From DASZGL01 sp035938875 (GTDB taxonomy: Bacteria; Chloroflexota; Dormibacteria; Aeolococcales; Aeolococcaceae), in the NCBI GenBank assembly GCA_035938875.1, contig DASZGL010000036.1:1-30367 (forward strand): DNA of 30,367 nt, given 5' to 3'. The position numbers and the translations under genes were made by a program. A model generated the notes under the pieces. It was not told the origin of the DNA and made no database searches. It saw only the letters and a list, made by a program, of their open reading frames with translations. Shown one piece after another: positions 1-7,215 of this stretch (positions within the stretch are counted from its first letter, which is position 1; every line of letters starts with the position of its first letter).

Positions 1-20
1 CCGTGCGTCGCGCCAGAATC

Positions 21-26
21 CACAAT
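21..26 (+). promoter_or_regulatory. Candidate leaderless -10 element (CACAAT)
   Basis: CACAAT ends 6 nt before the ATG of the histidine kinase, within TCCACAATG. The same 9-mer with the same 6-nt spacing precedes the ATG at 15225. No Shine-Dalgarno is visible. The -35 region would fall outside the window. Leaderless transcription is inferred. Confidence 0.4.
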
Positions 27-32
27 GCCCCC

Positions 33-1202
33 ATGGCAATTCGCACGACGGCCCAGCCCAGGTGGCTGCTGCTCGACTCGGCCGCGGCCGTTGCCGGCCC
101 GGCGGCGCTGACCGCCATCCTCGTCCACCTCGACACCGGCCAGCGGCGAGACTATGTCTTCCTCTACCTGGGCATCGTCGCCGTTCTCGGGGTGACCCGG
201 GGGCTGTGGCCGGCGGTCGTCGCGGCGGCCCTGAGCTTCCTGCTCGTCGACTACTACTTCGTTCCCCCAGTGCACACCCTCACCATCAACGACGAACAGG
301 ACCAAGTCAACCTGGCCGTGCTCCTCGGGGTGTCGGGGCTCGTCGGCGGCGTCGGTTCCTGGCGCCGCCACACCCAGCTGCGCGCGGAGGCTCTGGCACG
401 CCAGCTCGACGCCGCCAACGCCGAGCTGACCCGGCTCAACCGCGAGCAGTCAGAGGCGGCAGCGGTGGCAGTGCGGCTGGCCAAGACGCAACAGCAGGTC
501 AGCATCCTCGAGGAGAGCGACCGGCTGCGCCGCGACTTCCTCGGCAACGTGTCGCATGAGCTGCGCACTCCGTTGTCGAGCATCCTCACCGGGAGCACCG
601 CCCTCCTTGCCCGGCCCGACCTGCCCAAGGGACTGCACGATGACCTGGCGTCGATCGCCGACGAGGCGCGGCGGCTGAACCGCCTCGTCGGCGACATGCT
701 CGACATGGCGCAGATCGAGGGCAGCGGCCTCGAGCTGCGGCTCGACAACGTCACCCTGGTCGAGGCCGTCGAGGCCGCGGTGGACCGGCTCCACCTCGCC
801 GCTCCGTCGCGCCGTGTCGACGTCAAGGTCGATGGCAGCCTGGCCGTCCTCGCCGATTGGGACAGGCTTGGCCAGATCCTCGACAACGTGCTGAACAACG
901 CCAACCGTTTCAGCCCGCCCGAGACTCCGATAACGGTGCAGGCGACGAGTGGAGCGCGCTCGATGATCGTCATCCGGGTGATCGACGAGGGGCCGGGGAT
1001 TCCCGCGGAGCTGCACGACCGAGTCTTCGAACGGTTCGTCCGTGGTACCAGCGGCGGCGCCGAACGCGCGGGAACGGGCCTGGGTCTGGCGATCGTTCGC
1101 GGCCTCGTCGAGGGTCACGCCGGCAGGGTCTGGCTCGACGACGCCGACGGCCATCAGGGCGCGGCGATCGCCTTCAGCCTGCCGAGTGCGTCGGTGACGT
1201 GA
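33..1202 (+). CDS. kdpD: KdpD-type sensor histidine kinase, kinase half only (DUF4118 + HisKA + HATPase)
   Basis: Membrane histidine kinase that would phosphorylate the KdpE-like regulator encoded at 9488-10249. Residues about 15-105 are hydrophobic and match the KdpD four-helix region (DUF4118; YYFVPP and TINDEQD are typical). A coiled linker follows, then the HisKA H-box FLGNVSHELRTPLSS with the phosphorylated His near residue 175. The ATPase domain shows the N box (DNVLNNANRFSP), G1 (DEGPGIP), F box (FERFVRG) and G2 (GTGLGLAIVRG). At about 389 aa it lacks the N-terminal KdpD and USP domains of a normal ~900-aa KdpD; those are in a separate gene at 2187-4424 on the other strand. An in-frame GTG at position 3 and possible starts beyond the window cannot be excluded. 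I chose the ATG because CACAAT lies 6 nt before it, as at another gene (15225). The 3' end overlaps the convergent transporter by 29 bp. Confidence 0.88.
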   Translation: MAIRTTAQPRWLLLDSAAAVAGPAALTAILVHLDTGQRRDYVFLYLGIVAVLGVTRGLWPAVVAAALSFLLVDYYFVPPVHTLTINDEQDQVNLAVLLGVSGLVGGVGSWRRHTQLRAEALARQLDAANAELTRLNREQSEAAAVAVRLAKTQQQVSILEESDRLRRDFLGNVSHELRTPLSSILTGSTALLARPDLPKGLHDDLASIADEARRLNRLVGDMLDMAQIEGSGLELRLDNVTLVEAVEAAVDRLHLAAPSRRVDVKVDGSLAVLADWDRLGQILDNVLNNANRFSPPETPITVQATSGARSMIVIRVIDEGPGIPAELHDRVFERFVRGTSGGAERAGTGLGLAIVRGLVEGHAGRVWLDDADGHQGAAIAFSLPSASVT

Positions 1203-2190
1203 CCGCACGCGGATGCGGGTGCTGGACGCGCAGCACACGAGCCAGTGCCGGCCCCAACGTCATCAGCACGGCACCGTAGACGCCGGCAATCCCCGCCGCT
1301 CGCGGAGCAACCGAGAACGCGACCGCCGCAGCGATGCCGAACTCGCGCATCCCCACGGGAAACAGAACCGCGTTGCGCATCGTGGCCGGCAAGCGCAGGC
1401 CGGCGCTCACCGCGGCACCCACGGTGTAGGCCACTGCCTGAAGCGCAAGGCACAGCGCCAAAGCAGCGGGCAGGCTTCGTGAGAGCACGAGGTCGTGCGC
1501 CTGGCCGGCGCTGACGAAGACGACTAGGACGACGCAGGCAGCGGACAGGTCGAGGGCGCGCGCTCCCTGGCGAGCGATCGCCGGCACCGCGGAGCGAAGC
1601 GCGACGCCGGCGACCAGTGGCAGGGTGACGGCGAGCGCCAGCTCGGTCAGCAGTGACACGCGGTCCACGCTGACATCCGATCCCAACGCGACCGACACCC
1701 AGACCGGCGTGAGAACGGTGCCGGCGGCCAGTGATCCGGCCATGCACGCGACGGCGACAGCGCCAGAACCTGCTGCCAGGAGTGCCACCAGGGCGCTGGT
1801 GATCTCTGCGGGCACGGCACCGAGGATGACGATACCGTCGGCCAGTGATCGATCCGGAGCCAGCCTTCCCAAACCGATCCCTGCGAGAGGTACAAGGGTC
1901 CACTGTGCGGTCAGCGCCATTGCAACCACGCGCACCGAGCGCACCGCCGACACAAACTGGGCAAAGGTCAGCGTCAGCGCGACGCCGGCAACCTGCCCGG
2001 CGAGCATCAGGGGAACGCCGCGCGACAGACGATCAGCAACGTCAGGCAACACCACCCCAGCGGTTGCAGCGACGAACACGTAGAGGAGAAGACGGTCGTG
2101 CAACGGGCCAAGCAGCGCTGTCAGCCAGCGAGCGCCCGAATCGTGGCCCTCAGCGGCGGCCGGCAGGCGCTGCCCTCCGCCGCGGCTCAC
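1174..2190 (-). CDS. SBF/BASS-family (bile acid:sodium symporter fold) membrane transporter
   Basis: A 338-aa polytopic inner-membrane protein with about nine or ten hydrophobic segments. The segment GAVPAEITSALVALLAAG (about residues 124-141) followed by AVAVACM resembles the core motif of the SBF/ACR3 superfamily. The C-terminal FPVGMREFGIAAAVAF segment fits the second crossover helix. Members move organic anions, arsenite or other solutes; substrate cannot be read from the sequence. The GTG start overlaps the stop of the KdpD sensor gene by 4 nt (GTGA), so translation is probably coupled and the gene is the last cistron of the kdp operon. The 3' end overlaps the convergent kinase gene. An N-terminal extension of about 25 polar residues is predicted cytosolic. 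Family assignment is fairly sure, function is not. Confidence 0.75.
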   Translation of the reverse strand: MSRGGGQRLPAAAEGHDSGARWLTALLGPLHDRLLLYVFVAATAGVVLPDVADRLSRGVPLMLAGQVAGVALTLTFAQFVSAVRSVRVVAMALTAQWTLVPLAGIGLGRLAPDRSLADGIVILGAVPAEITSALVALLAAGSGAVAVACMAGSLAAGTVLTPVWVSVALGSDVSVDRVSLLTELALAVTLPLVAGVALRSAVPAIARQGARALDLSAACVVLVVFVSAGQAHDLVLSRSLPAALALCLALQAVAYTVGAAVSAGLRLPATMRNAVLFPVGMREFGIAAAVAFSVAPRAAGIAGVYGAVLMTLGPALARVLRVQHPHPRAVTSPTHSAG

Positions 2191-4424
2191 CCGGGATCAG
2201 CGGCGAGAATGTGCACGTCGACGTCGGCGAGGATACGGATCAGCTGGCGCAGCGTGCTCGGCAGCAGGCGAAAGCGCTTCCTGCGGCGACGGCCGCCGAC
2301 GATGATCTCGGTGGCGAACACTTTGCGCGCGTACTCGCAGATCGCCGGCGCCACGGAGCGCTCGTAGAGGGTAACGAATTCCCCTTTCATCTGGTGGGTC
2401 AACGCCGCATATTCACCGAGCAGCAGCTTCTCTTCGTTCGACCGGGGACGGGTACGCACCGTCAGCACGGTGAACTCACCGTCGACGTTGGCGGCGCGAC
2501 GCTTGGCGCGCCTGATCACGTCCTCCATCCCAGGTCGCGGCGGGACGCACACGATGACGCGCTCACGCACCTCCCACGGCGCGTCGATCCGCCGCTCGCG
2601 CATGTAGGCGAGCAGCTGACGATCGGTGTGCTCGGCAATCAGCCGGAACGCGGATTCGCGCAACGCAGCGAGCACCTGGGGTCGGAACTCGCCTTGCAGC
2701 GCCCGCGCCGCGTCCGCCGAGTCCATGATCTCGCCGCGCCGCAGTCGCTGATCGATGACCGACGGAGTCACGTCGACGATCTCCATCTCATTTGCCAGGG
2801 TGAGCACCGAGTCGTCGACGACCCGGCGCCCCTCCCGCTCGCCGAGCAGCGACCCCATGGCCTCGACGGTGCTGCGCAGGTCGGCGAGGTGCAGGGTGGC
2901 GATGACGGTGATGCCGGCGTCGAGAAGACGGTGCAGGTCCTCGTAGCGCGTTCTTCCCGCAGTGTCGACTCCGGCGAGGTCGTCGATGCACGCCACCTCG
3001 GGGTTGCGAGCGAGAAGCGCATCCACATCGAGGACGCCATTCGCCCCCGGCGAGTTGAGCCCGCCGAGGATCTCCAGCCCTTCGACGGCGATGTCGCAGG
3101 GTCCTCGACCGCGCATGTCGATCGCCGCGACGATGGCATCGGTCCCGCGGCTCTTGCGCCGGCGCGCCTCGTCGAGCATCGCGCTGGTGGTGCCGCAGCC
3201 GTGCGCGTAGCCGAGGTAGATGCGCAGCGAGCCGTGGCGATGCTGTTCCTGCTGCAGCGAGCGCAGCAGCGCGTCGGGCTCGGGTCGCTCGCCGGCGACT
3301 TGATCGGGAGGCGGATGCGCCACTCCGAACCTGGCGATGACGTGCAGGTTGGTATCGGGTAGCTCGTCGATGAGACGGTCGACCAAGGTGGTCCGCCAGC
3401 GGCCGAGACGCTGACGTGTCGGTGACTCGCCGAGCATCAGGTGGTCCGCCTCGAGCTCGCGCGTGGCGGCGACAACGCTGGCAGCGATGTTATTGCTGTA
3501 CCGCTCGATGAAGGCGCAGTGCAGCTGGTCGGCGAGGCTGCGCAGCCGCTCCAGGTCGGCGCTGGCAGCGTGCTGGTGCTTGGGATCGATGACGGTGACG
3601 ACGGCGCACAGACCTCCCAGGCGGCGGGCCATGCGCGCCCCGCGGCGGATGAGCATCTCCGAGCCTGCGCTGCCCGACACGGCGACGACCACGTCCTCGG
3701 GAGACGGTCGTACCTCGCTGCGCGATGCGCCGACGGTCTGGGCGACCAGGCGCAGGGCGATCTCGCGGAGTGCGGAAAGGTTCCCCGGACGGAAGAAGTT
3801 GCTCAGCGCGGTCTCGACGCGGTCGCGTGCGTAGATGTTGCCGTGGCGCATGCGTTTGCGCAGCGCCTCCGGAGCGATGTCGATGAACTGGATCTCGGTC
3901 GACCGATCGAGGACCTCGTCGGGGATCGTCTCGCGCACGGGGATGCCGGTGATGTGCTCGACGACATCCTTGACGCTCTCGACGTGCTGCACGTTGACAG
4001 TGGTGATCACGTCGATCCCAGCGTCTCGCAGCTCCTCGACGTCCTGCCAGCGCTTGCCGTTGCGCACCCCCGGTGCGTTGGTGTGGGCGAGCTCGTCGAC
4101 CAGGGCGATCTGGGGCCGGCGTGCCAGCACGGCGTCGAGATCCATCTCCTCGAGGACGGTTCCCTTGTACTCGACTCGGAGTCGGGGGACGACCTCGAGG
4201 CGATCGAGGGCCTCGACGGTCCGCGGGCGGCCGTAGGTCTCGACGAAACCGATGACCACGTCCTCGCCCTGCGAGCGCCGGTCACGCCCCTCGCGGAGCA
4301 TGGCGAAGGTCTTCCCCGAGCCCGGCGTCGCCCCAAGGTAGACGCGCAAAGTCCCCCGGCGTGTAGCCGCCGGGGGACCCACAGGGGGAGTAAGCGATGT
4401 GGACGTGCTAGCCTGCGTCTCCAT
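2187..4424 (-). CDS. Kinase-less KdpD sensor: tandem duplicated KdpD + USP domains
   Basis: A 745-aa soluble protein (from the ATG; an in-frame TTG two codons upstream, at 4430, is possible). Residues below are numbered from that TTG. Copy 1: KdpD domain about 26-235 with Walker A GATPGSGKT (33-41), Walker B-like ALVDELAHTNAPG, then a USP domain about 246-370. Copy 2: KdpD-like domain about 400-600 and USP about 620-747. In copy 2 the P-loop reads GYAHGCGTT (407-415), lacking the lysine, and VDELAHTNAPG has become IDDLAGVDTAG. No membrane segment or kinase domain is present; the kinase is encoded separately at 33-1202. In canonical KdpD these cytosolic domains sense K+ or ATP, and in some bacteria the USP binds c-di-AMP. 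The gene overlaps the kdpC end by 17-23 nt and the transporter start by 4 nt. Confidence 0.9.
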   Translation of the reverse strand: METQASTSTSLTPPVGPPAATRRGTLRVYLGATPGSGKTFAMLREGRDRRSQGEDVVIGFVETYGRPRTVEALDRLEVVPRLRVEYKGTVLEEMDLDAVLARRPQIALVDELAHTNAPGVRNGKRWQDVEELRDAGIDVITTVNVQHVESVKDVVEHITGIPVRETIPDEVLDRSTEIQFIDIAPEALRKRMRHGNIYARDRVETALSNFFRPGNLSALREIALRLVAQTVGASRSEVRPSPEDVVVAVSGSAGSEMLIRRGARMARRLGGLCAVVTVIDPKHQHAASADLERLRSLADQLHCAFIERYSNNIAASVVAATRELEADHLMLGESPTRQRLGRWRTTLVDRLIDELPDTNLHVIARFGVAHPPPDQVAGERPEPDALLRSLQQEQHRHGSLRIYLGYAHGCGTTSAMLDEARRRKSRGTDAIVAAIDMRGRGPCDIAVEGLEILGGLNSPGANGVLDVDALLARNPEVACIDDLAGVDTAGRTRYEDLHRLLDAGITVIATLHLADLRSTVEAMGSLLGEREGRRVVDDSVLTLANEMEIVDVTPSVIDQRLRRGEIMDSADAARALQGEFRPQVLAALRESAFRLIAEHTDRQLLAYMRERRIDAPWEVRERVIVCVPPRPGMEDVIRRAKRRAANVDGEFTVLTVRTRPRSNEEKLLLGEYAALTHQMKGEFVTLYERSVAPAICEYARKVFATEIIVGGRRRRKRFRLLPSTLRQLIRILADVDVHILAADPG

Positions 4425-5109
4425 GGTCAAGTGCGAGGTTAAGCGTTAGCACGTTGACGTGAGGCTCGCCGAAGACCCAGAGGCTGCGGCCATCGACGTG
4501 GTTCTCGACCAGCTGGCGGACCTTGGCACCCTCGAGACTCCGCGCCTTGGCGACCATGTCGACCTGGGCCAGGGCGCCAGCCTCGCTGATGTCGGGATCG
4601 AATCCCGTGAAGTCGCCGGTGACCAGGTCGATCGGCACCGGCGCGTTGCTGCCGTCGGCATTCTTGGCGATGCCAACGCCGTGCAGGTAGTCGATGTAGC
4701 CCTGGATGCGATCGAGAAGCGCCTGGTTGCTCGGCCCCAGGTTGCTGCCCGTGGAGTTCTGGGCGTTGCAGGGCAGCGGGTTGCCGTTGCTGTCGACGGT
4801 GAAGGATGGCCGGCTCTGGAAGTAGCGCTGGTCGATGACGAAGACGGGGTTGCCCTTGCTGTCCTTGGTCGTGTCGTACACGTCGTTGCCGTTGCTGTCT
4901 TTGGTCGTCTTGTAGAAGCACTGGCCGATCAGCTTGCTGCCGACGACGTTGCCCGAGCTGTCGGTGATCAGCTGCCCGTTGGCCTTGTCCTTGAAGAGAG
5001 CCTGGGCCACGCCCGTCATCGCCAGCGGGTAGACGATCCCGGTGATCACCGCGATGATCAGCACGATCCTCAGCGCGATGAGGGTCTCTTTGCTGAAGTT
5101 CTTGAACAT
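4408..5109 (-). CDS. kdpC: KdpC, K+-transporting ATPase subunit C
   Basis: Single-span membrane subunit that helps the KdpA-KdpB complex bind ATP. One N-terminal transmembrane helix (about residues 10-35, with GIVYPLAMTGVAQ) precedes an extracytoplasmic domain. Typical KdpC signatures are LIGQCF, YFQSRPS, NLGPSNQALLDR, GSNAPVPIDLVTG, FDPDISEAGALAQ and the C-terminal VNVLTLNLALD. It is 233 aa, against about 190 in E. coli. The extra length is largely an insert between LIGQ and YFQSRPS that contains a 12-residue tandem repeat (residues 68-91). Four DSxGN motifs occur, at about 50, 71, 83 and 106. It starts 6 nt after the kdpB stop and its end overlaps the KdpD sensor gene. Confidence 0.95.
   Translation of the reverse strand: MFKNFSKETLIALRIVLIIAVITGIVYPLAMTGVAQALFKDKANGQLITDSSGNVVGSKLIGQCFYKTTKDSNGNDVYDTTKDSKGNPVFVIDQRYFQSRPSFTVDSNGNPLPCNAQNSTGSNLGPSNQALLDRIQGYIDYLHGVGIAKNADGSNAPVPIDLVTGDFTGFDPDISEAGALAQVDMVAKARSLEGAKVRQLVENHVDGRSLWVFGEPHVNVLTLNLALDHGDAG
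4837..4908 (-). repeat. 36-bp tandem repeat inside kdpC (TTKDSxGNxVxx twice)
   Basis: Two adjacent 12-codon units encode TTKDSNGNDVYD and TTKDSKGNPVFV. They lie in the extracytoplasmic insert of KdpC. Two further DSxGN motifs flank them but are not part of the tandem array. The units diverge at the DNA level, so the duplication is not brand new. Confidence 0.8.
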
Positions 5110-5115
5110 GGCTGC

Positions 5116-7215
5116 CTAGATCAGGTGAAGGTTGGTGATGACGATGTCGATGGCCTTGATGCCGATGAAGGGGATGATGATGCCGCCGACGCCGTAGATC
5201 AGAAGGTTGCGGCGCAGCAACGCGGCGGCTCCAACCGCGCGGTACTTCACTCCCCTCAGCGCGAGCGGAATGAGCGCCACGATGATCAGCGCGTTGAAGA
5301 TGACCGCCGAGAGCACGGCGCTGTTCGGCGTCTGCAGGCGCATGACGTTGAGCGCGCCGAGCACCGGCAGGGTGCCCGCGAAGATGGCCGGGATGATGGC
5401 GAAGTACTTGGCGATGTCGTTGGCGATGCTGAACGTGGTCAATGACCCGCGGGTGATCAGCATCTGCTTGCCCGTCTCGACGATCTCGATGAGCTTGGTC
5501 GGGTTGCGGTCGAGGTCGACGAGGTTTCCCGCCTCCTTGGCGGCCTGGGTTCCACTGTTCATGGCGACGCCAACGTCGGCCTGAGCGAGCGCCGGCGCAT
5601 CGTTGGTGCCGTCACCGGTCATCGCCACCAGCTTGCCCTGAGCCTGCTCGGAGCGGATCAGCTCCAGCTTGTTCTCGGGCGTTGCCTCGGCGAGGAAGTC
5701 GTCGACGCCGGCCTCGCTGGCGATGGCCCGGGCGGTCAGCGGGTTGTCGCCGGTGATCATCACCGTGCGCAATCCCATGCGCCGCATGTCGGCGAAGCGC
5801 TCCTTGATTCCCGGCTTGACGATGTCCTTCAGGTGGATGGTGCCGAGTACCTTGCGGTTCTCCGCGACCACCAGCGGCGTGCCACCACCGCGGGCGATGG
5901 TGTCCACCTGCTGGCGCACCTCATCGGGTAACTCGCCCCTGGCGGCGTCGGCGCACCAGGCCGCGACGCTGTCGGCGGCGCCCTTGCGGATGCTGTTGCC
6001 GTCGCGGTCGACACCGCTCATTCTGGTTGTCGCCGAAAAGGGCACGAACTCCCAGGTGGCATCCGCCTGGCCGTCGTCAGTGACGCCGAAGCGCCGCGCC
6101 AGGGTGACGATCGAGCGTCCCTCGGGGGTCTCGTCGGGGATGCTGGACAGCGCCGCCGCACGGACGAAGCGCTCCATGGCGACGCCCGGCGCGGGGATGA
6201 ACTCGGTGGCCTGACGGTTGCCGAGGGTGATGGTGCCGGTCTTGTCGAGGAGCAGCGTGTCGACGTCCCCGGCCGCCTCGACCGCGCGACCCGACATCGC
6301 CAGGACGTTCTTCTGCAGCAGCCGGTCGATCCCCGCGATACCGATGGCGCTGAGCAGGCCGCCGATGGTCGTGGGTATGAGGCAGACGAGCAGGGCGATG
6401 AGCACGGTGACGGTCACGGAGCTGCCCGCGTAGATGGCAAACGGCTGCAGCGTCACCACCGCGAACATGAAGATGATCGTCAGTCCGGCGAGCAGGATGT
6501 TGAGAGCGATCTCGTTGGGCGTCTTCTGACGCGACGCGCTCTCGACGAGGCCGATGATCTTGTCGAGGAAGGTCTCGCCAGGATTCTGGGTGATCTCGAT
6601 GACGATGCGGTCGCTGAGCACGGTGGTGCCGCCGGTGACAGCGCTGCGATCGCCGCCGGCCTCGCGGATGACGGGGGCGCTCTCGCCGGTAATGGCCGAC
6701 TCGTCGACCGAGGCGATGCCCTCGATGATCGTTCCGTCCGAGGGTATGACGTTGCCTGCTTCACATACAACGATGTCGCCCTTGCGCAGCTGCGGCGCGG
6801 GGACCGCGTCTTCGACTCCTCCGAGACCACCTCGCAGCCGCCGGGCGATGGTGTCGGACCTCGTCTTGCGCAGCGTCTCCGCCTGCGCCTTTCCGCGACC
6901 CTCGGCGACCGCCTCCGCGAAATTCGCGAAGAGCACCGTGAACCACAGCCAGAGCGCGATCTGCCCGACGAAGCCGTGGTCGGTGCTGCTGCCACCGCCG
7001 CCGAAGAAGCTGGCGACGAAGAACCACGTGGTGATGACCGAGCCGATCTCGACGACGAACATGACCGGATTTCGAGCCAGCCAACGCGGGTCGAGCTTCG
7101 TGAAGCTGTCGCGCAGCGCGGGGATGAGGATCTCCGGGTCGAGAACGCTGCTGCGGCGCCGCCGGCGGTAACCGGTTGGCGACGGCATCTGGGCTGCTGG
7201 GTTGGCGACGGCCAT
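5116..7215 (-). CDS. kdpB: KdpB, P-type ATPase subunit of the Kdp K+ pump
   Basis: A 699-aa P-type (P1A) ATPase that energises K+ uptake through KdpA. Visible signatures include the A-domain SVDESAITGES (TGES about 176-179; its Ser is the inhibitory phosphorylation site known in E. coli KdpB), the membrane motif CLIPTTIGGLLSAIGIAGIDR, the phosphorylation motif DKTGTIT with Asp 324, the hinge TGDGTNDAPALAQADVGVAMNSGTQAAKEA, given here in part as TGDGTNDAPALAQADVG, and MITGDNPLTARAIA. The frame stays open well upstream, but the start is set by TGATG: the ATG at 7215 shares one base with the kdpA stop. A basic stretch YRRRRR lies near residue 16-21. Length and motifs indicate an intact enzyme. 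Confidence 0.97.
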   Translation of the reverse strand: MAVANPAAQMPSPTGYRRRRRSSVLDPEILIPALRDSFTKLDPRWLARNPVMFVVEIGSVITTWFFVASFFGGGGSSTDHGFVGQIALWLWFTVLFANFAEAVAEGRGKAQAETLRKTRSDTIARRLRGGLGGVEDAVPAPQLRKGDIVVCEAGNVIPSDGTIIEGIASVDESAITGESAPVIREAGGDRSAVTGGTTVLSDRIVIEITQNPGETFLDKIIGLVESASRQKTPNEIALNILLAGLTIIFMFAVVTLQPFAIYAGSSVTVTVLIALLVCLIPTTIGGLLSAIGIAGIDRLLQKNVLAMSGRAVEAAGDVDTLLLDKTGTITLGNRQATEFIPAPGVAMERFVRAAALSSIPDETPEGRSIVTLARRFGVTDDGQADATWEFVPFSATTRMSGVDRDGNSIRKGAADSVAAWCADAARGELPDEVRQQVDTIARGGGTPLVVAENRKVLGTIHLKDIVKPGIKERFADMRRMGLRTVMITGDNPLTARAIASEAGVDDFLAEATPENKLELIRSEQAQGKLVAMTGDGTNDAPALAQADVGVAMNSGTQAAKEAGNLVDLDRNPTKLIEIVETGKQMLITRGSLTTFSIANDIAKYFAIIPAIFAGTLPVLGALNVMRLQTPNSAVLSAVIFNALIIVALIPLALRGVKYRAVGAAALLRRNLLIYGVGGIIIPFIGIKAIDIVITNLHLI

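Noticed and set aside
254..1238. Long open frames antisense to the histidine kinase
   Set aside because: High GC removes stops from antisense frames. The translations are Arg/Ser-rich without domain patterns, while the plus strand shows a complete kinase.
1845..4442. Plus-strand open frames of 505 and 333 codons antisense to the KdpD sensor
   Set aside because: Shadow frames. The composition mirrors the opposite strand and no motif is visible.
4459..5445. 328-codon plus-strand frame antisense to kdpC/kdpB
   Set aside because: It crosses two well-supported genes and is Asp/Val-rich by reverse complement of the Kdp codons.
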